A stretch of DNA of 50,395 nucleotides from an uncultured Flavobacteriaceae bacterium (GTDB taxonomy: Bacteria; Bacteroidota; Bacteroidia; Flavobacteriales; Flavobacteriaceae), in the NCBI GenBank assembly GCA_949372605.1, contig CASIAE010000017.1:1-50395 (forward strand), read 5' to 3'. Position numbers and translations under genes: made by a program. This document shows positions 7,631-18,200 of this stretch, one piece after another. The notes beneath the pieces were generated by a model. It saw only the letters and a list, made by a program, of their open reading frames with translations, did not search any database and was not told where the DNA came from. Position 1 is the first letter of the stretch, and each line of letters begins with the position of its first letter.

Positions 7631-7746
7631 AGTCTTTTTTGTTTTTATTTTATAAAAGAATTATTTTTAAGCTTAATGGTTTATATTTTACCTATTTATT
7701 CCTCAAAATCATATTGTTTTAACATCTGCTTGATCAAAGATACCTA

Positions 7747-10578
7747 TCAATGGGCCTCTAACCAATCGTTTCCGAACCCGATGTCAACGACCAGGGGAAT
7801 AGAAAGTTTAAATGCGTTTTCCATTTCATATTTTATCATTTTTTCAAAACCTTCTTTTTCTGTTTTTAAAACATCAAAGACAAGTTCATCATGAACCTGA
7901 AGCAACATTCTGGATTTCCAGTTTTCAGCTTTGATTTTCTTTTGAATTGAAATCATTGCAATTTTGATAATGTCTGCAGCACTTCCCTGAATGGGAGCGT
8001 TTACAGCATTTCTTTCAGCGGCTCCTCGAACTACTGCATTTTGAGAATTGATGTCTCTTAAATAACGTCTTCTTCCCAGTACGGTTTCAACATAGCCATT
8101 ATCACGAGCAAAATTAATTTGACTGGCTATATATTCCCTAAGTTTAGGGTAGCTTTCGTAATAAGTATCGATTAATTCTTTAGATTCTGCCCGACTCAGA
8201 TCGGTTTGCTGACTAAGACCAAAGGCCGATACGCCATAGACAATTCCAAAGTTAACTGTTTTTGCATTGCTTCTTTGCATGCGTGTAACTTCTTCCAGCG
8301 GAATATTGAAAACACGTGAGGCTGTTGCAGCATGAATGTCTTCATTGTTTTTAAATGCATTAACCATTGAAGGATCTTCGCTTAAAGCGGCAATAATCCT
8401 TAACTCTATTTGTGAATAATCTGATGCCATCAATACATGATCACTGTCTCTGGGAATAAAAGCTTTTCGAACTTCTTGCCCCCTGAGGGTTCTGATGGGA
8501 ATGTTTTGTAAATTAGGCTTGTTACTGCTGAGCCTTCCGGTAGCAGCGACTGCTTGATTGTATATGGTGTGAATTCTTCCTGTTTGAGGATTCACTTCCT
8601 GCGGCAGTGCGGTTACATAAGTACTTTGTAGTTTTTGTAAAGAACGCCATTCCATAATCTCAGAAATGATTAGGTGGTCTTTGGCCAGGTAAGACAAAAC
8701 ATCCTCCGCAGTTGAATATTGACCTGTTTTCGTTTTCTTGGGTTTGTCAACCAGTTTGAGCTTTTCAAACAATACGACCCCTAACTGTTTTGGTGAAGCG
8801 AGGTTAAATTCTTCCCCAGCTTTTTCGAAAATACTTTTTTCTAGTCTCGTAATGTCTTCCGCCAAGACTTTAGAAAGTTTATCTAAAAATGCTACATTTA
8901 AATTAATTCCTTCTGCTTCCATTGCAGTCAGAACCTCCACCAAAGGCAGTTCAACATTTTTAAATAGTGAATTGGTGTTAGCAGCTTCCAGTTCTTTTTC
9001 AAAATGGTGTTTAAGTTGCAGCGTAATATCTGCATCTTCAACTGCATATTCGGTTTGTTTAATCAAATCAACGTCACGCATCTTGCCCTGACCTTTACCA
9101 TTTCTACCGATCAGTTCCGTTATGTGCTGAGGACTATAATTAAGATAAGTTTCTGACAAAACATCCATGTTGTGTCGCATATCAGGATTGATCAAATAAT
9201 GCGCGATCATGGTGTCGTATAATGGACCCGAAACTTCAAGTTTGTATTTACGTAATACTTTTAAGTCGTATTTAAGGTTATGCCCAACTTTTTCAATTTT
9301 GTCATTTTCAAAAAATGATCTAAACTGTTCGATAATTTTTTGAGCCTCTTCAAAATCTTCAGGAAAGGCTACGTAATATCCCTTATGAATTTTCCAGCTA
9401 AAAGCAATTCCAACCAATTCCGCTTGAAGCGCATCAAGACCTGTGGTTTCAATATAGAAACAAACTGATTTTTGGGATAATAGTTTTTGTAATAAAATGG
9501 ATCTACCAACATTAGAGTCAATCAATTGATATTCGTGCGCGATTACCTTTTGATCTTTTTTTGTTGCTTCTTCAGGTTCAATGTTTCCCTGACCAGGAGG
9601 AGGATTGAATAAATCAAACTGAGGGGAAGCGGAAGCTTTAGGGGTCTTCTTTTCAATAAGCACTTCCTGAGTAACTTCAGCCGTACCCGAATTGAAAATC
9701 TTATTGATGCTCTCCTGCATTCGGCGAAACTCCAATTCTTCAAAAACAACACCCACTGCATTTAGGTCAGGAGTGGTCAGCTGATAATCATTAGCATTAA
9801 ATTGAACAGGGACATTAGTGATAATGGTTGCTAGTTTTTTTGAGAGAATACCAAGTTCTTTATTGGCTTGGATTTTCTCTTTTAATTTCCCTTTAACTTT
9901 GTCTACATTCTCCAAAAGGATTTCCATGCTTCCAAATTCTTTTAGGAATTTTTTAGCAGTCTTGTCTCCTACACCTGGTAAGCCAGGTATGTTGTCTACA
10001 CTGTCGCCCATCATTCCCAAATAGTCGATTACCTGCTCGGGGCGATCTATTTCAAACTTGGCTTGAACTTCGGGAACTCCCCATATTTCAATACCATTTC
10101 CCATTCGAGCAGGACGGTACATAAAAATATTTTCCGAAACCAATTGTGCAAAATCTTTATCTGGAGTCACCATAAAGGTTTTAAACCCTTCTTTTTCAGC
10201 TTGTTTGGCAAGTGTTCCAATAACATCATCTGCTTCAAATCCCTCTTTCACCACCACAGGAATGTGCATGGCATTTAATATTTTCTGAATGTAAGGAACA
10301 GCAATTGAAATTGCTTCAGGCGTTTCATCACGGTTGGCTTTATAGTCATCAAACATCTCTTTTCTGATGTGAGAACCTCCCTTATCAAAACAAACTGCAA
10401 GATGATCCGGACGCTCTCTTTTAATCACATCCAATAAGGAGTTCATAAAGCCCATAATAGCAGAAGTATCCATCCCTTTGGAGTTGATCCTAGGGTTTTT
10501 AATAAAAGCATAATACCCTCTGAAAATCAGAGCGAAAGCATCGAGAAGAAATAGTCGTTTTTTAAAGCTCATGGACAT
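7747..10578 (-). CDS. polA: DNA polymerase I, proofreading motif altered
   Basis: 943 residues with the three usual parts: a 5' nuclease (about 1-290; LLDAFALIFRGYYAF, FEADDVIGTLA, GDSVDNIPGLPGVGDKTA), a 3'-5' exonuclease-fold domain (about 345-540) and a polymerase domain (about 560-943). Polymerase motifs are intact: DYSQIELR (Asp720), RSNAKTVNFGIVYG and VHDELVFD (Asp897). In the exonuclease, motif I reads FYIETTGLD, so the metal-binding Asp of FDTET is Tyr375, while Glu377, Asp438, Tyr511 and Asp515 remain. Gap filling and Okazaki-fragment maturation should work; proofreading is probably lost. ATG at 10572 is an alternative start. Confidence 0.96.
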   Translation of the reverse strand: MSMSFKKRLFLLDAFALIFRGYYAFIKNPRINSKGMDTSAIMGFMNSLLDVIKRERPDHLAVCFDKGGSHIRKEMFDDYKANRDETPEAISIAVPYIQKILNAMHIPVVVKEGFEADDVIGTLAKQAEKEGFKTFMVTPDKDFAQLVSENIFMYRPARMGNGIEIWGVPEVQAKFEIDRPEQVIDYLGMMGDSVDNIPGLPGVGDKTAKKFLKEFGSMEILLENVDKVKGKLKEKIQANKELGILSKKLATIITNVPVQFNANDYQLTTPDLNAVGVVFEELEFRRMQESINKIFNSGTAEVTQEVLIEKKTPKASASPQFDLFNPPPGQGNIEPEEATKKDQKVIAHEYQLIDSNVGRSILLQKLLSQKSVCFYIETTGLDALQAELVGIAFSWKIHKGYYVAFPEDFEEAQKIIEQFRSFFENDKIEKVGHNLKYDLKVLRKYKLEVSGPLYDTMIAHYLINPDMRHNMDVLSETYLNYSPQHITELIGRNGKGQGKMRDVDLIKQTEYAVEDADITLQLKHHFEKELEAANTNSLFKNVELPLVEVLTAMEAEGINLNVAFLDKLSKVLAEDITRLEKSIFEKAGEEFNLASPKQLGVVLFEKLKLVDKPKKTKTGQYSTAEDVLSYLAKDHLIISEIMEWRSLQKLQSTYVTALPQEVNPQTGRIHTIYNQAVAATGRLSSNKPNLQNIPIRTLRGQEVRKAFIPRDSDHVLMASDYSQIELRIIAALSEDPSMVNAFKNNEDIHAATASRVFNIPLEEVTRMQRSNAKTVNFGIVYGVSAFGLSQQTDLSRAESKELIDTYYESYPKLREYIASQINFARDNGYVETVLGRRRYLRDINSQNAVVRGAAERNAVNAPIQGSAADIIKIAMISIQKKIKAENWKSRMLLQVHDELVFDVLKTEKEGFEKMIKYEMENAFKLSIPLVVDIGFGNDWLEAH

Positions 10579-10631
10579 ATTTGGTTAAAAATAAACAAAG
10601 CCAGTGGATATAAAAATGCTGGAGGAAAGAT

Positions 10632-12389
10632 TTATGGTAAAGTCTTAATTTTTTTTGCAATTCCTTCGGCATCAAGTCCTAAATCCTTGAAGAGTTCAGG
10701 GGTTGTTCCATGAGAAATAAAGTCATCTGGAATTCCCATAAGCACAGTCTTTACTTTGTATTCATTGATTGCAGCAAATTCGAGAACGGCACTTCCAGCT
10801 CCGCCTCTAACCGCCCCGTCTTCAACAATAAGTATTGATTTATATTTTTTAAAAACTTCGTGAAGCAGTTTTTCGTCAAGTGGTTTTACATAGGCTAAAT
10901 CATAGTGAGCGATTCGACTTTTTTCACTTACTAGATCAATGGCTTCTTTTACTTGTAAGGCGATTGTTCCCAAACTAATTATTCCAACTTCACTTCCCTC
11001 TTTTAAACATTTTCCTTTTCCAAATTCAACTTTTTCGAAAGGGAGTTCCCAGTTTACGAGCTTTCCATATCCTCTGGGATATCTTATTGCTAAGGGTTGG
11101 TTCAGATTTAATTGTGAAGTATACAATAGATTGCGTAAATCAATTTCATCTTTGGGTGCAGCAACAATAATGTTTGGAATACACCTCAAGTAAGCAATAT
11201 CAAAAACACCGTGGTGAGAAGGCCCATCATTTCCTACCAAACCTGCGCGATCTAGACAAAAAACAACAGCTAAATTTTGCAAAGCAACATCATGTATGAC
11301 TTGATCATAAGCACGTTGTAAAAACGTAGAATAAATGGCACAAAACGGAACATATCCCTGAGTTGCCATTCCAGCAGCAAGCGTCACCGCATGTTGCTCA
11401 GCAATCCCCACATCAAAGCATCTTTCGGGAAACGCTGTCATCATCAGGTTCAACGAGCTTCCAGATGGCATGGCTGGAGTGATGGCGACAATCTTATCAT
11501 TTTTTGCTGCTAATGTTACCAAGGTTTTCCCAAAAACATCTTGGTATTTGCTTTCTCCTGATGCAATTTTTTTATTTATTTTTCCAGTTAAAGGATCAAA
11601 TTTTCCAGGTGCATGGTACTTTACTTGATCTTGTTCTGCGAGTGGAAGTCCTTTTCCTTTTGTTGTTATCACATGAAGCAATCGAGGTCCTTTAATGTTT
11701 TTTTGTTCTTCTAAAGCAATTTTTAAAGCAGCCAAATCATGTCCGTCCACAGGACCACTAAAAGGAATATTTAAGGCCTCAAAAAAATTTTGAACTGATT
11801 CAGATTCTTGTTTTACTTTTTCGAAATATTTTTTTAATGCTCCCACACTTGGATCAATTCCAATGGCATTATCATTCAGAATCACCAAAACATTTGCATC
11901 TGTTGTGCCCAAATGATTTAGGGCCTCCAAAGCCATGCCTCCAGCAACTGAAGCGTCTCCGATAATGGCGATGTGATGGGTTTCGGTTTCTCCCTTCAAT
12001 TGGTTGGCCAAAGCCATCCCTAATGCAGCTGAGATTGAGGTCGAAGCGTGTCCTGTGCCAAAGGCATCATATTCACTTTCATCTCTTTTCGGGAAGCCGC
12101 TAAGTCCATTTTTTTGCCGAAGTGTCTTGAAAGAATCTCTTCTTCCTGTTAATATTTTATGTCCATAGGCTTGGTGTCCAACATCCCAAATTAAAAGGTC
12201 TTTGGGGGTATTAAAAACATAATGAAGCAACAGGGTCAGCTCGACCACTCCTAAACTGGCGCCCAGATGCCCTTCGTTTTCAGAAACCACCTTGATGATG
12301 TATTCCCGCAACTCCTCTGCCAACCCATAGAGTTGTTCCTGCGATAGTTTACGCAAGTCTTTAGGACTTTGTATTTTGGACAAAAGCAT
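10632..12389 (-). CDS. dxs: 1-deoxy-D-xylulose-5-phosphate synthase
   Basis: 585 residues from ATG at 12389. It condenses pyruvate and glyceraldehyde 3-phosphate, the first step of the MEP isoprenoid pathway, using thiamine diphosphate. Visible motifs are EGHLGASLGVVELTLLLHY, WDVGHQAYGHKILTGR, the ThDP-binding IGDAS...ILNDN pair (GDA rather than the common GDG) and DRAGLVGNDGPSHHG. A longer frame from TTG at 12419 is open, but the added residues would overlap a good promoter element, so the ATG is preferred. It supplies precursors for the prenyl synthase and carotenoid gene further along. Divergent from tadA. Confidence 0.95.
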   Translation of the reverse strand: MLLSKIQSPKDLRKLSQEQLYGLAEELREYIIKVVSENEGHLGASLGVVELTLLLHYVFNTPKDLLIWDVGHQAYGHKILTGRRDSFKTLRQKNGLSGFPKRDESEYDAFGTGHASTSISAALGMALANQLKGETETHHIAIIGDASVAGGMALEALNHLGTTDANVLVILNDNAIGIDPSVGALKKYFEKVKQESESVQNFFEALNIPFSGPVDGHDLAALKIALEEQKNIKGPRLLHVITTKGKGLPLAEQDQVKYHAPGKFDPLTGKINKKIASGESKYQDVFGKTLVTLAAKNDKIVAITPAMPSGSSLNLMMTAFPERCFDVGIAEQHAVTLAAGMATQGYVPFCAIYSTFLQRAYDQVIHDVALQNLAVVFCLDRAGLVGNDGPSHHGVFDIAYLRCIPNIIVAAPKDEIDLRNLLYTSQLNLNQPLAIRYPRGYGKLVNWELPFEKVEFGKGKCLKEGSEVGIISLGTIALQVKEAIDLVSEKSRIAHYDLAYVKPLDEKLLHEVFKKYKSILIVEDGAVRGGAGSAVLEFAAINEYKVKTVLMGIPDDFISHGTTPELFKDLGLDAEGIAKKIKTLP

Positions 12390-12393
12390 TTCA

Positions 12394-12401
12394 CAAATAT
12401 A
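12394..12401 (-). promoter_or_regulatory. dxs promoter (-7 element), possibly leaderless
   Basis: The minus strand reads TATATTTG, an exact TAnnTTTG match, ending only 4 nt before the ATG at 12389. If used, the transcript would begin at or next to the start codon. No good -33 element is seen at the usual distance (TTG at 12419-12417 is 15 nt away). Confidence 0.5.
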
Positions 12402-12445
12402 GGGTTTCGTTTGTTCCAACTTACGGTGTTTTGTAAATTGACCTC

Positions 12446-12889
12446 ATGGAAATACTATTAGACGACAATTACTTTATGAAACAAGCACTCATTGAAGCTC
12501 AAAAGGCTTATGAATCTGACGAAGTTCCAGTAGGAGCAGTGGTGGTAGTTGATCAAAAAATAATTGCAAGAGCTCACAACCTAACCGAGCGATTGACAGA
12601 TGTTACTGCACATGCTGAAATGCAAGCGATTACTTCAGCAGCAAATTTCTTAAATGGAAAATATTTGAAAGGATGCACTATTTATGTAACCCTTGAGCCA
12701 TGTGTGATGTGCTTGGGCGCGCTCTATTGGTCACAATTGAGACGTATTGTTTATGGCGCATCGGATCCCAAACGGGGATTTCTTCAGGCGAATTTAAGTC
12801 CACAACCAAAAACGACAGTTGAGAAAGGAGTTTTGGAAAAAGAAGCTTCAGAGTTGTTAAATACTTTTTTTAGAAGTAAGCGGAAATAA
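12446..12889 (+). CDS. tadA: tRNA-specific adenosine deaminase
   Basis: 147 residues. A zinc-dependent deaminase with HAE (His56, catalytic Glu58) and PCVMC (Cys86, Cys89) ligands. It converts A34 of tRNA-Arg(ACG) to inosine at the wobble position. The pattern ...SDEVPVGAVVV and YGASDPKRGF supports TadA over cytosine or guanine deaminases. It is divergent from dxs and ends at a strong bidirectional terminator. Confidence 0.93.
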   Translation: MEILLDDNYFMKQALIEAQKAYESDEVPVGAVVVVDQKIIARAHNLTERLTDVTAHAEMQAITSAANFLNGKYLKGCTIYVTLEPCVMCLGALYWSQLRRIVYGASDPKRGFLQANLSPQPKTTVEKGVLEKEASELLNTFFRSKRK

Positions 12890-12891
12890 AA

Positions 12892-12915
12892 AAAGCCTTC
12901 CAATTGGAAGGCTTT
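12892..12915. terminator. bidirectional intrinsic terminator between tadA and the cold-shock gene
   Basis: AAAGCCTTCC (12892-12901) and GGAAGGCTTT (12906-12915) form a perfect 10-bp stem with an AATT loop, flanked by A- and T-rich sequence. It lies between convergent genes and can serve both. Confidence 0.85.
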
Positions 12916-12938
12916 GTGTTTGTAGTCTTAATGTATGA

Positions 12939-13130
12939 TTATAATAGAGCGATTTGAGAAGCTTGCTTCCCTTTATTACCCTCTTCTTCAACATATTCAA
13001 CTTTATCACCCTCCTGGAGTGTTAGCCCATTAAGGGCAGAAACGTGAACAAATACATCCTCAGATGTTTCGTCATTTGTAATGAAACCATAACCTTTGGA
13101 TCCATTAAAGAATTTAACCGTACCAGTCAT
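12939..13130 (-). CDS. cold-shock domain protein
   Basis: 63 residues, a single cold-shock domain. It has MTGTVKFFNGSKGYGFI (RNP1 KGYGFI) and DVFVHVSAL (RNP2), ending at VEYVEEEGNKGKQASQIALL. These small OB-fold proteins bind single-stranded RNA or DNA and act as RNA chaperones. The leader is long and AT-rich (57 nt to the next gene), but I see no exact -7 element. Confidence 0.95.
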   Translation of the reverse strand: MTGTVKFFNGSKGYGFITNDETSEDVFVHVSALNGLTLQEGDKVEYVEEEGNKGKQASQIALL

Positions 13131-13187
13131 ATAAAATATTAATTTTTTGCAATTTACGTATTTACAATAAAGTAATATAAGATTTAT

Positions 13188-13430
13188 TTACTTTTTTTGT
13201 TGTTTACTACGTATTTTATCAAAATTTTTCTGAGTAAGTGTATAATCTTCAAGCTTTCTCCCTTGCCAACGGTACTTTAAAAAGACAGGCATAAATAAGA
13301 AAGCTCCTGCCAATACTGTGATTCCAACTATTTTATTGCCCAGTTCGTGATCTCCAGAATTTTTAAAATAATAACCCACAAAAAGACTTATTAAGAGGAT
13401 TATAAACAAGATTCGAAGAAAATATTTCAT
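13188..13430 (-). CDS. small two-helix membrane protein, function unknown
   Basis: 80 residues. Two hydrophobic segments (about 4-22 and 34-53) are separated by a short polar turn and followed by a basic tail (LEDYTLTQKNFDKIRSKQQKK is the end region, about 60-80). I recall similar small proteins in other Flavobacteriia but know no function. It lies 48 nt downstream of aspS on the same strand and may be cotranscribed with it. Confidence 0.6.
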   Translation of the reverse strand: MKYFLRILFIILLISLFVGYYFKNSGDHELGNKIVGITVLAGAFLFMPVFLKYRWQGRKLEDYTLTQKNFDKIRSKQQKK

Positions 13431-13478
13431 TTTTGATTGAATTATATTGTAGGAAAAACTTTACAATAATTGATGATT

Positions 13479-15234
13479 TTACTTTTTCGGCAATAATTTT
13501 AAATAAAGTTCTTTCAATTGACTTTCATCTAAAGCTGAAGGTGCATCAATCATAATGTCGCGACCACTATTGTTTTTAGGGAAAGCAATAAAATCTCGGA
13601 TGGTTTCGCTTCCACCTAAAATAGAAACCAATCGATCTAATCCCAAGGCAATTCCGCCATGAGGTGGAGCGCCATATTGGAATGCTTTCATCAAAAAACC
13701 AAATTGACTCTCGGCCTCTTCAGCACTGAATCCAAGAAGGGAGAATATTCTTTGCTGTAATTCGGCATCGTGAATTCGAATTGATCCTCCTCCAATTTCG
13801 TTACCGTTGAGAACCAAATCGTAGGCGTTTGCATTTACTTTTCCGGGTTCAGTTTCCAATAAATCCAGATGTTCTGGTTTTGGAGCAGTGAAAGGATGGT
13901 GCATTGCATGATAACGATTGGTTTCTTCGTCCCATTCTAACAAAGGAAAATCGGTGACCCACAATGGAGCAAATTCTTCGGGATTTCTCAGTCCTTTTCT
14001 TTCAGCAATTTCAAGGCGAAGTGCACTCAATTGACTTCGAGTTGAATGAGCATCGCCTGCCAAAACCAAAATCAAATCTCCAGGTTTGGATTGTGTTGCT
14101 ACTGCCCATTCGGAAAGATCTTTGCTTGTGAAAAACTTGTCTACAGAAGATTTAAAACTTCCATCCTCGTTGTGCTTGACCCATACCATTCCCAGCGCAC
14201 CAATTTGAGGTCTTCTAACCCAATCGATAAGTGCGTCGATTTCTTTTCGTGTATAAGCTGCCCCGCCCGTAACAGCAATTCCAACAACCAGTTCTTGGCT
14301 GTCAAAAACATTAAATCCTTTATTTTTTGCCAACGTATTGAGTTCTCCGAACTCCATGCCGAACCTAATGTCGGGTTTGTCATTTCCAAAACGTTTCATG
14401 GCTTCGGCATAGGTGATTCTTGGGAAAGCTTCTATTTCAACACCTTTTATTTTTTTCAATAAATGCTTAGTCAAAGCTTCAAATTGATTCAAGATATCTT
14501 CTTGCTCTACAAAGGACATTTCACAATCGATTTGTGTAAATTCTGGCTGACGATCTGCCCTTAAATCTTCATCTCTAAAGCATTTTACAATTTGAAAATA
14601 TTTGTCAAAACCTCCCACCATCAACAATTGCTTAAAAGTCTGAGGAGACTGGGGAAGTGCATAAAACTCTCCAGAATTCATTCTAGAAGGAACGACAAAA
14701 TCTCGTGCACCTTCGGGTGTTGATTTTATTAAATAAGGAGTCTCCACATCAATAAAATCTTTCTGTGAAAGAAAATTTCGTATTTCAAGACTGACCTTGT
14801 GACGGAAAATTAAATTTTCACGTACCGGGTTTCTTCTTAAATCTAAATATCGGTATTGCATTCGCAATTCTTCTCCACCATCAGTTTTGTTTTCAATGGT
14901 AAAAGGAGGTGTTTTGGAGACATTCAAAAGCTGAAGTTTCTCAACCAAAATTTCTATATTCCCAGTATTAATATTTGGATTTTTTGATTCGCGTTCAATG
15001 ACTTTTCCTGAAACTCCTAATGACATCTTCTCGACCCAATTCGAGGGATTTTTTAAAAACATCAGCAGGAGTTCTTTCTTCATCAAATATCAATTGAGTA
15101 ATCCCATATCGGTCACGAATATCGACCCATACAAGAAACCCTTTGTTCCGGACTTTCTGAACCCAACCGGCTAGAGTTATCGATTGATCTTGATGAATTT
15201 CGCGAAGCTCGCCACAGTGATGTGTTCTTAACAT
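13479..15234 (-). CDS. aspS: aspartate--tRNA ligase, interrupted by one frameshift
   Basis: The gene is whole across two frames. The first 79-codon frame (15234 down to 14995) gives the anticodon-binding OB domain start [13 protein letters not shown]...LGREDVI. The second frame (in phase from about 15013) gives [14 protein letters not shown] and everything after, including class II motifs [28 protein letters not shown] and GIALGLDRL. Removing one G near 15016-15017 restores a single protein of about 585 residues, the usual length with the bacterial insertion domain. The enzyme charges tRNA-Asp and is essential. No second aspS is visible here. A sequencing error, a real recent mutation or recoding are all possible. 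Confidence 0.88.
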
Positions 15235-15251
15235 TTTATTTGGATTAGGTA

Positions 15252-15259
15252 CAAAGGTA
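15252..15259 (-). promoter_or_regulatory. aspS promoter (-7 element)
   Basis: The minus strand reads TACCTTTG, an exact TAnnTTTG match, 17 nt before the aspS ATG. No clear -33 TTG is present at the usual spacing. It would give a very short leader. Confidence 0.5.
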
Positions 15260-15296
15260 ATAAGAACCTACTTTTCTTTTAAGCCTTAATTATATT

Positions 15297-18200
15297 TTAA
15301 AGTTTCCCTTTTATTTTTAGTTTGATTTGATAGGTGATTAAAAATGTTGCAGGGACAATAAATAGGGTTAAAAATGTAGCAAAACTTAATCCGAAGATTA
15401 CTGTTTTTGCCAATGGTCCCCAAAATGAGACATTATCACCTCCAATGTATACTTGTGGGTCCCAGTCAGAAAATAGTGCAAAAAAATCAATATTCAAACC
15501 TATTGCCAATGGAATCAACCCTAAAATTGTTGTGATTGCAGTCAAAATCACTGGACGTAATCTTGCAGTTCCTCCCTCAATAATCGCTTCAATTGCTCTA
15601 CTATTGGGCAGCATTTGTTCTTTTGGAATATCTTCCTCAGATTTTTTTCTATCCAATAATAATTGTGTGTAATCTAATAATACAACACCATTATTCACCA
15701 CTATTCCCGAAAGGGATATAATTCCCATCATTGTCATTAAGATAACAAAAGGCAATTGGAAAATAATATTCCCAAGAAAAACTCCAGTGAAACTTAAAAA
15801 AATAGAAATTAAAATAATGATGGGTTTAGAAATTGAATTGAACTGAAAAACTAAAAGTAACATGATCAATGCCAAAGCTGCAAGGAGTGCATTTGACAAA
15901 AAGTTCATGTTTTTTTCTTGCTCCTCTATTTCTCCAGTGAACTTAATGCTTACTCCTTCTTCAATGGTGTAATTTAACAAGGCATTTTTGACATTTTCGA
16001 CCACTTCATTGGCATTGTATCCTGCGAGAACTGCAGAATATAAAGTAACCAATCGAACAGATTTTCGATGCTTGATGGCACTAAAAGAAGATGATTTTTT
16101 TTCAGTGATCAAAGCAGCAATTGGAATTTCTTTTGTTTTCCCTGTGGCTTGATCTCTAAAGGTTATGTTTTGATTATACAAAGCATTATTGTCATAACGG
16201 TATTTTTCTTCAAACCGAACATTGATATCATAGTCCTCGCCATTTTTTTTGTAAACGCCTGCTTTTCCTCCAAACAAAGAAGTTCTTAGTTGACGCCCAA
16301 CCATGGATGCCGAAACACCTAGCTCTCCAGCCTTTTTTCGATCGACATGAAGTTCCGTTCCTGGCTTGTTTTTATTAACATCAATTTTTAAAGCTTCAAC
16401 GCCTGAAATGTTTTCACGATCCAAAAAGTCTTTCATTTTTTTCGCGTTCAAAATAAGTTTTTCATAATCTCGCCCGCTTACTTCTATATTTACGGGGTAC
16501 CCTACTGGAGGTCCTTTAGAATCTTTTTCGACAGACATTAAAATCCCAGGATACTTTCCTTTAAGGTTTCGTTGAATTTCACTTCGTAAAGACTCACTTG
16601 ATGCACCACGACGGTATTTAAATTCTCGAATGGTTAGGGTTATTTTTGCTTTATGAGGCATTTCATTGGTAACCCCATTGTCTGTTTCAGGGTTTCCTGC
16701 ACCAGCCCCAACTTGAGCAACAGCATCTTCTACTAAGAAGTTAAAACCATCGGATTGGTATTTTTCATTATCTAGAATCTTAAAAATATCAGCTTCAATA
16801 CGTTTGGTAATTTTATTTGTTTTCCCAATTGCTGTTCCTTCCGGATATTCAATATAAGTTATGATTTGATTGGGTTGGTTGTCAGGAAAGAACTCTACTT
16901 TGGGAGGAAAAATTCCCAAAAGGATAAAAGAGAAAATCAATAACATAAAAGTCCCTAACAACAAAGCATAAGGGCGGTAGCCCCTAAGCAAATAAGTGAG
17001 TAAGGATCGGTAGCTGCTTTCGAGCCAGATTAAAAATGTATTTTGGAAACGCACTGCAAGGGTTTTTATGAAAAACTTATACGCCCAAAAAAGCCCTGTA
17101 ATTAGGATCATTAAGGTTCCAAGTCCTCTTATTACTCCTTCGTTAAAAACCAACATCAGCCCCAAACCACCGAGGATAAATGTTAACCTGAACAAGCCTT
17201 TGTTACTCATTTCTCGGTCGCTGATTTCCATGAATTGAGACACCAACATGGAATTAAAAAGCAATGCAACGACTAGTGAAGATCCCAACACAACGGAGAG
17301 TGTTATTGGAAAGTAAATCATAAACTCACCCATCAATCCAGGCCATGCTCCTAGTGGTACAAATGCAGCAATTGTCGTTGCGGTTGAGACAATAATGGGA
17401 AAGGCAATTTCTCCAATTCCAGCCTTTGCAGCTTCAATTCTGTTCATTCCTTCTTTCTCCATTAAACGATAAACGTTTTCGACGACCACAATTCCATTAT
17501 CCACCAGCATTCCAAGGCCCATTACCAATCCAAATAGAACCATCGTGTTCATTGTATATCCCAATAATGACATAATCATAAATGACATGAACATTGACAT
17601 CGGAATTGCAAACCCAACAAATAACGCATTACGGAAACCAAGGAAAAACATCAAAACAACCACAACTAAAATGACGCCGAAAATGATATTATTTACCAGG
17701 TCACTCACCTGATTTAGAGTGATTGTAGATTGGTCGTTGGATAGCTTTATGGTCAAGTCTTTAGGAAAGTGATTTTGACCTAATTCGCCAACTAGTTTTC
17801 TAATTTTTTGTGAAGCTAGGATTAAGTTTTTACCCCCTCTTTTTTTTACGTCCAATAACACTACTTTTTTTCCAAATGACCTAGCAAAGGAGGTGATGTC
17901 TTTTTCTTTAAAACTAATTTGAGCAATGTCACTGAGGTAGGTTATCCCTTTTTCGGTTTTGATGACAAAGTTTTTTAATTCCTGCGGGTCTTTAATTTCC
18001 CCAATGATTCGGATGCTTCTTCTTTGCCCATCGGCAATTATATTTCCCGCTGATATGGTAGCGTTTTCCGCTCCAATGGAATTCATGATGTCATTGAAAC
18101 TTATTTTTGAGGCAGTCATTTTATAGATGTCAACTGCAATTTCAACTTCAAAATCTTGAATTCCTCTAATGTCAACAGACTTAATTTCGGGAAGCTGTTC

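Noticed and set aside
14046-14462. 138-codon plus-strand frame opposite aspS
   Set aside because: Cys/Phe-rich antisense shadow of the highly conserved synthetase; no start context and no family resemblance.
14995-15086. Programmed frameshift in aspS
   Set aside because: No slippery heptamer, internal Shine-Dalgarno-like stretch or obvious downstream structure was seen; an error or a plain mutation is more likely.
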